Positions 63,539 through 64,000 of a DNA stretch of 64,000 nt are shown here, in pieces. This stretch comes from Ferruginibacter sp. Lineage in GTDB: Bacteria > Bacteroidota > Bacteroidia > Chitinophagales > Chitinophagaceae. Both the position numbers and the translations under genes were made by a program. The stretch's first letter is position 1. Each line of letters starts with the position of its first letter. The stretch covers positions 1 through 64,000 of the forward strand of contig NZ_JAQBNR010000068.1 in assembly GCF_028288465.1 (NCBI RefSeq), given 5' to 3'. A model generated the notes under the pieces. That model was not told where the DNA came from. It did no database searches and saw only the letters and a program-made list of their open reading frames with translations.

Positions 63539-64000
63539 TCAATCAACATTGTCAATGCGATGTTGTTTAAAATAATACAACGCATCTGCTTCATTAATTG
63601 GCCGCAGCACCTTACAGGGATTGCCGGCTGCTACTGAATCAGCAGGAATATCTTTTGTGACCACACTGCCGGATCCGATAACTACATTGTTGCCAATAGT
63701 TACACCAGGGTTGATCACAGTGTTGCCGCCAATCCATACATCATTACCAATGGTAACAGGAAAAGCATATTCCCATTCCGCATTTCTTGTACTGGCATCA
63801 ATGGGATGGCCGGCCGTAAATATGCTTACGTTGGGAGCTATAAAAACATTGTTGCCAATCGTAACTTTGGCACAGTCCAGTATTACGCAGTTGTAATTGA
63901 CATAAAAATTATCTCCTGCAAAAATGTTGTACCCGTAATCGCAATGAAAGGGTGGCTCAATCAAAAAATTAGTACCTGTTCTGCCAAACAATTGCCGGAT
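63539..64000 (-). CDS. Hexapeptide-repeat sugar O-acetyltransferase (Maa/NodL-like), 5' end outside window
   Basis: The C-terminal 153 residues or so of an acetyl-CoA-dependent sugar O-acetyltransferase. The frame stays open to the window edge (codons for IRQ precede LFGRTG), so the N-terminus is missing; the TTG at 63991 is not the start. Left-handed beta-helix hexapeptides: TIGNNVFIAPNVSI, VTIGNDVWIGGNTV and VTIGNNVVIGSGSVV. The catalytic His is in FTAGHPID, and PPFHCDYGYNI and AGNPCKVLRPI are family-typical. Acts in the cytoplasm on maltose, galactoside or similar acceptors. Confidence 0.88.
   Translation of the reverse strand: MRQLFGRTGTNFLIEPPFHCDYGYNIFAGDNFYVNYNCVILDCAKVTIGNNVFIAPNVSIFTAGHPIDASTRNAEWEYAFPVTIGNDVWIGGNTVINPGVTIGNNVVIGSGSVVTKDIPADSVAAGNPCKVLRPINEADALYYFKQHRIDNVD

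Noticed and set aside
63151-63594. 147-aa open frame on the - strand
   Set aside because: It overlaps the 3' end of the acetyltransferase gene in another frame and lies over repeat-bounded DNA; its residues show no domain pattern.

Overview
The window reads as chromosome of a Bacteroidetes bacterium, most likely family Chitinophagaceae or a close relative. Supporting signs are the nusB / DUF1573 / yajC / coaE cluster, a long (310 aa) NusB, CocE-, DUF1080- and sorbosone-dehydrogenase-type secreted proteins, GroEL ending in GGMGGY, weak or absent Shine-Dalgarno sequences, and many short degenerate intergenic repeats. No rRNA, tRNA, CRISPR array or transposase was seen. The taxonomic placement is inference.

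Positions 1-42047 hold the main feature: fifteen paralogous full-length (about 780-820 aa) FtsX/MacB-type ABC permeases in one head-to-tail array on the + strand, closed by a single LolD/MacB-type ATPase. Each permease is internally duplicated (TM, periplasmic core domain, three-TM FtsX block, then the same again), so each could form a complete membrane unit with two copies of the ATPase. No adaptor (HlyD-type) or TolC gene is present. The array is interrupted only by a VanZ-like membrane protein and a secreted DUF4097-type beta-solenoid protein. One permease (copy 6) carries a frameshift.

Four permeases (copies 1, 4, 5 and 7) are preceded by a nearly identical regulatory cassette. It is a 37-bp imperfect dyad, then 49-50 bp, then a sigma-54 type -24/-12 promoter (GTGGCATGGCTGTTGT). 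The geometry matches an enhancer site for a sigma-54 activator about 95 bp upstream of transcription start. It suggests that one regulator, not encoded in the window, controls at least four transcription units of the array. Intergenic gaps in the array carry repeated blocks that could have helped it expand.

Positions 42067-57900 carry a mixed accessory set: a SET-domain methyltransferase-like protein, a CDF metal transporter, an alpha-amino-acid-ester-hydrolase-like CocE enzyme, a SnoaL/NTF2-like protein, a TsdA-like diheme cytochrome divergent from a DsrE-like secreted protein, a sorbosone dehydrogenase-type propeller, a small lipoprotein, a rhomboid protease coupled through a small ORF to a Tat-exported M24 peptidase, endonuclease III, a DUF1080 protein, a MORN-repeat protein, small unknowns and an aminotransferase.

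Positions 57952-62895 are housekeeping: coaE, yajC, DUF1573 and nusB on the - strand, divergent from groES-groEL on the + strand. The last kilobase holds a groEL terminator, a repeat-rich non-coding stretch and the 3' part of a hexapeptide sugar O-acetyltransferase that runs off the window.
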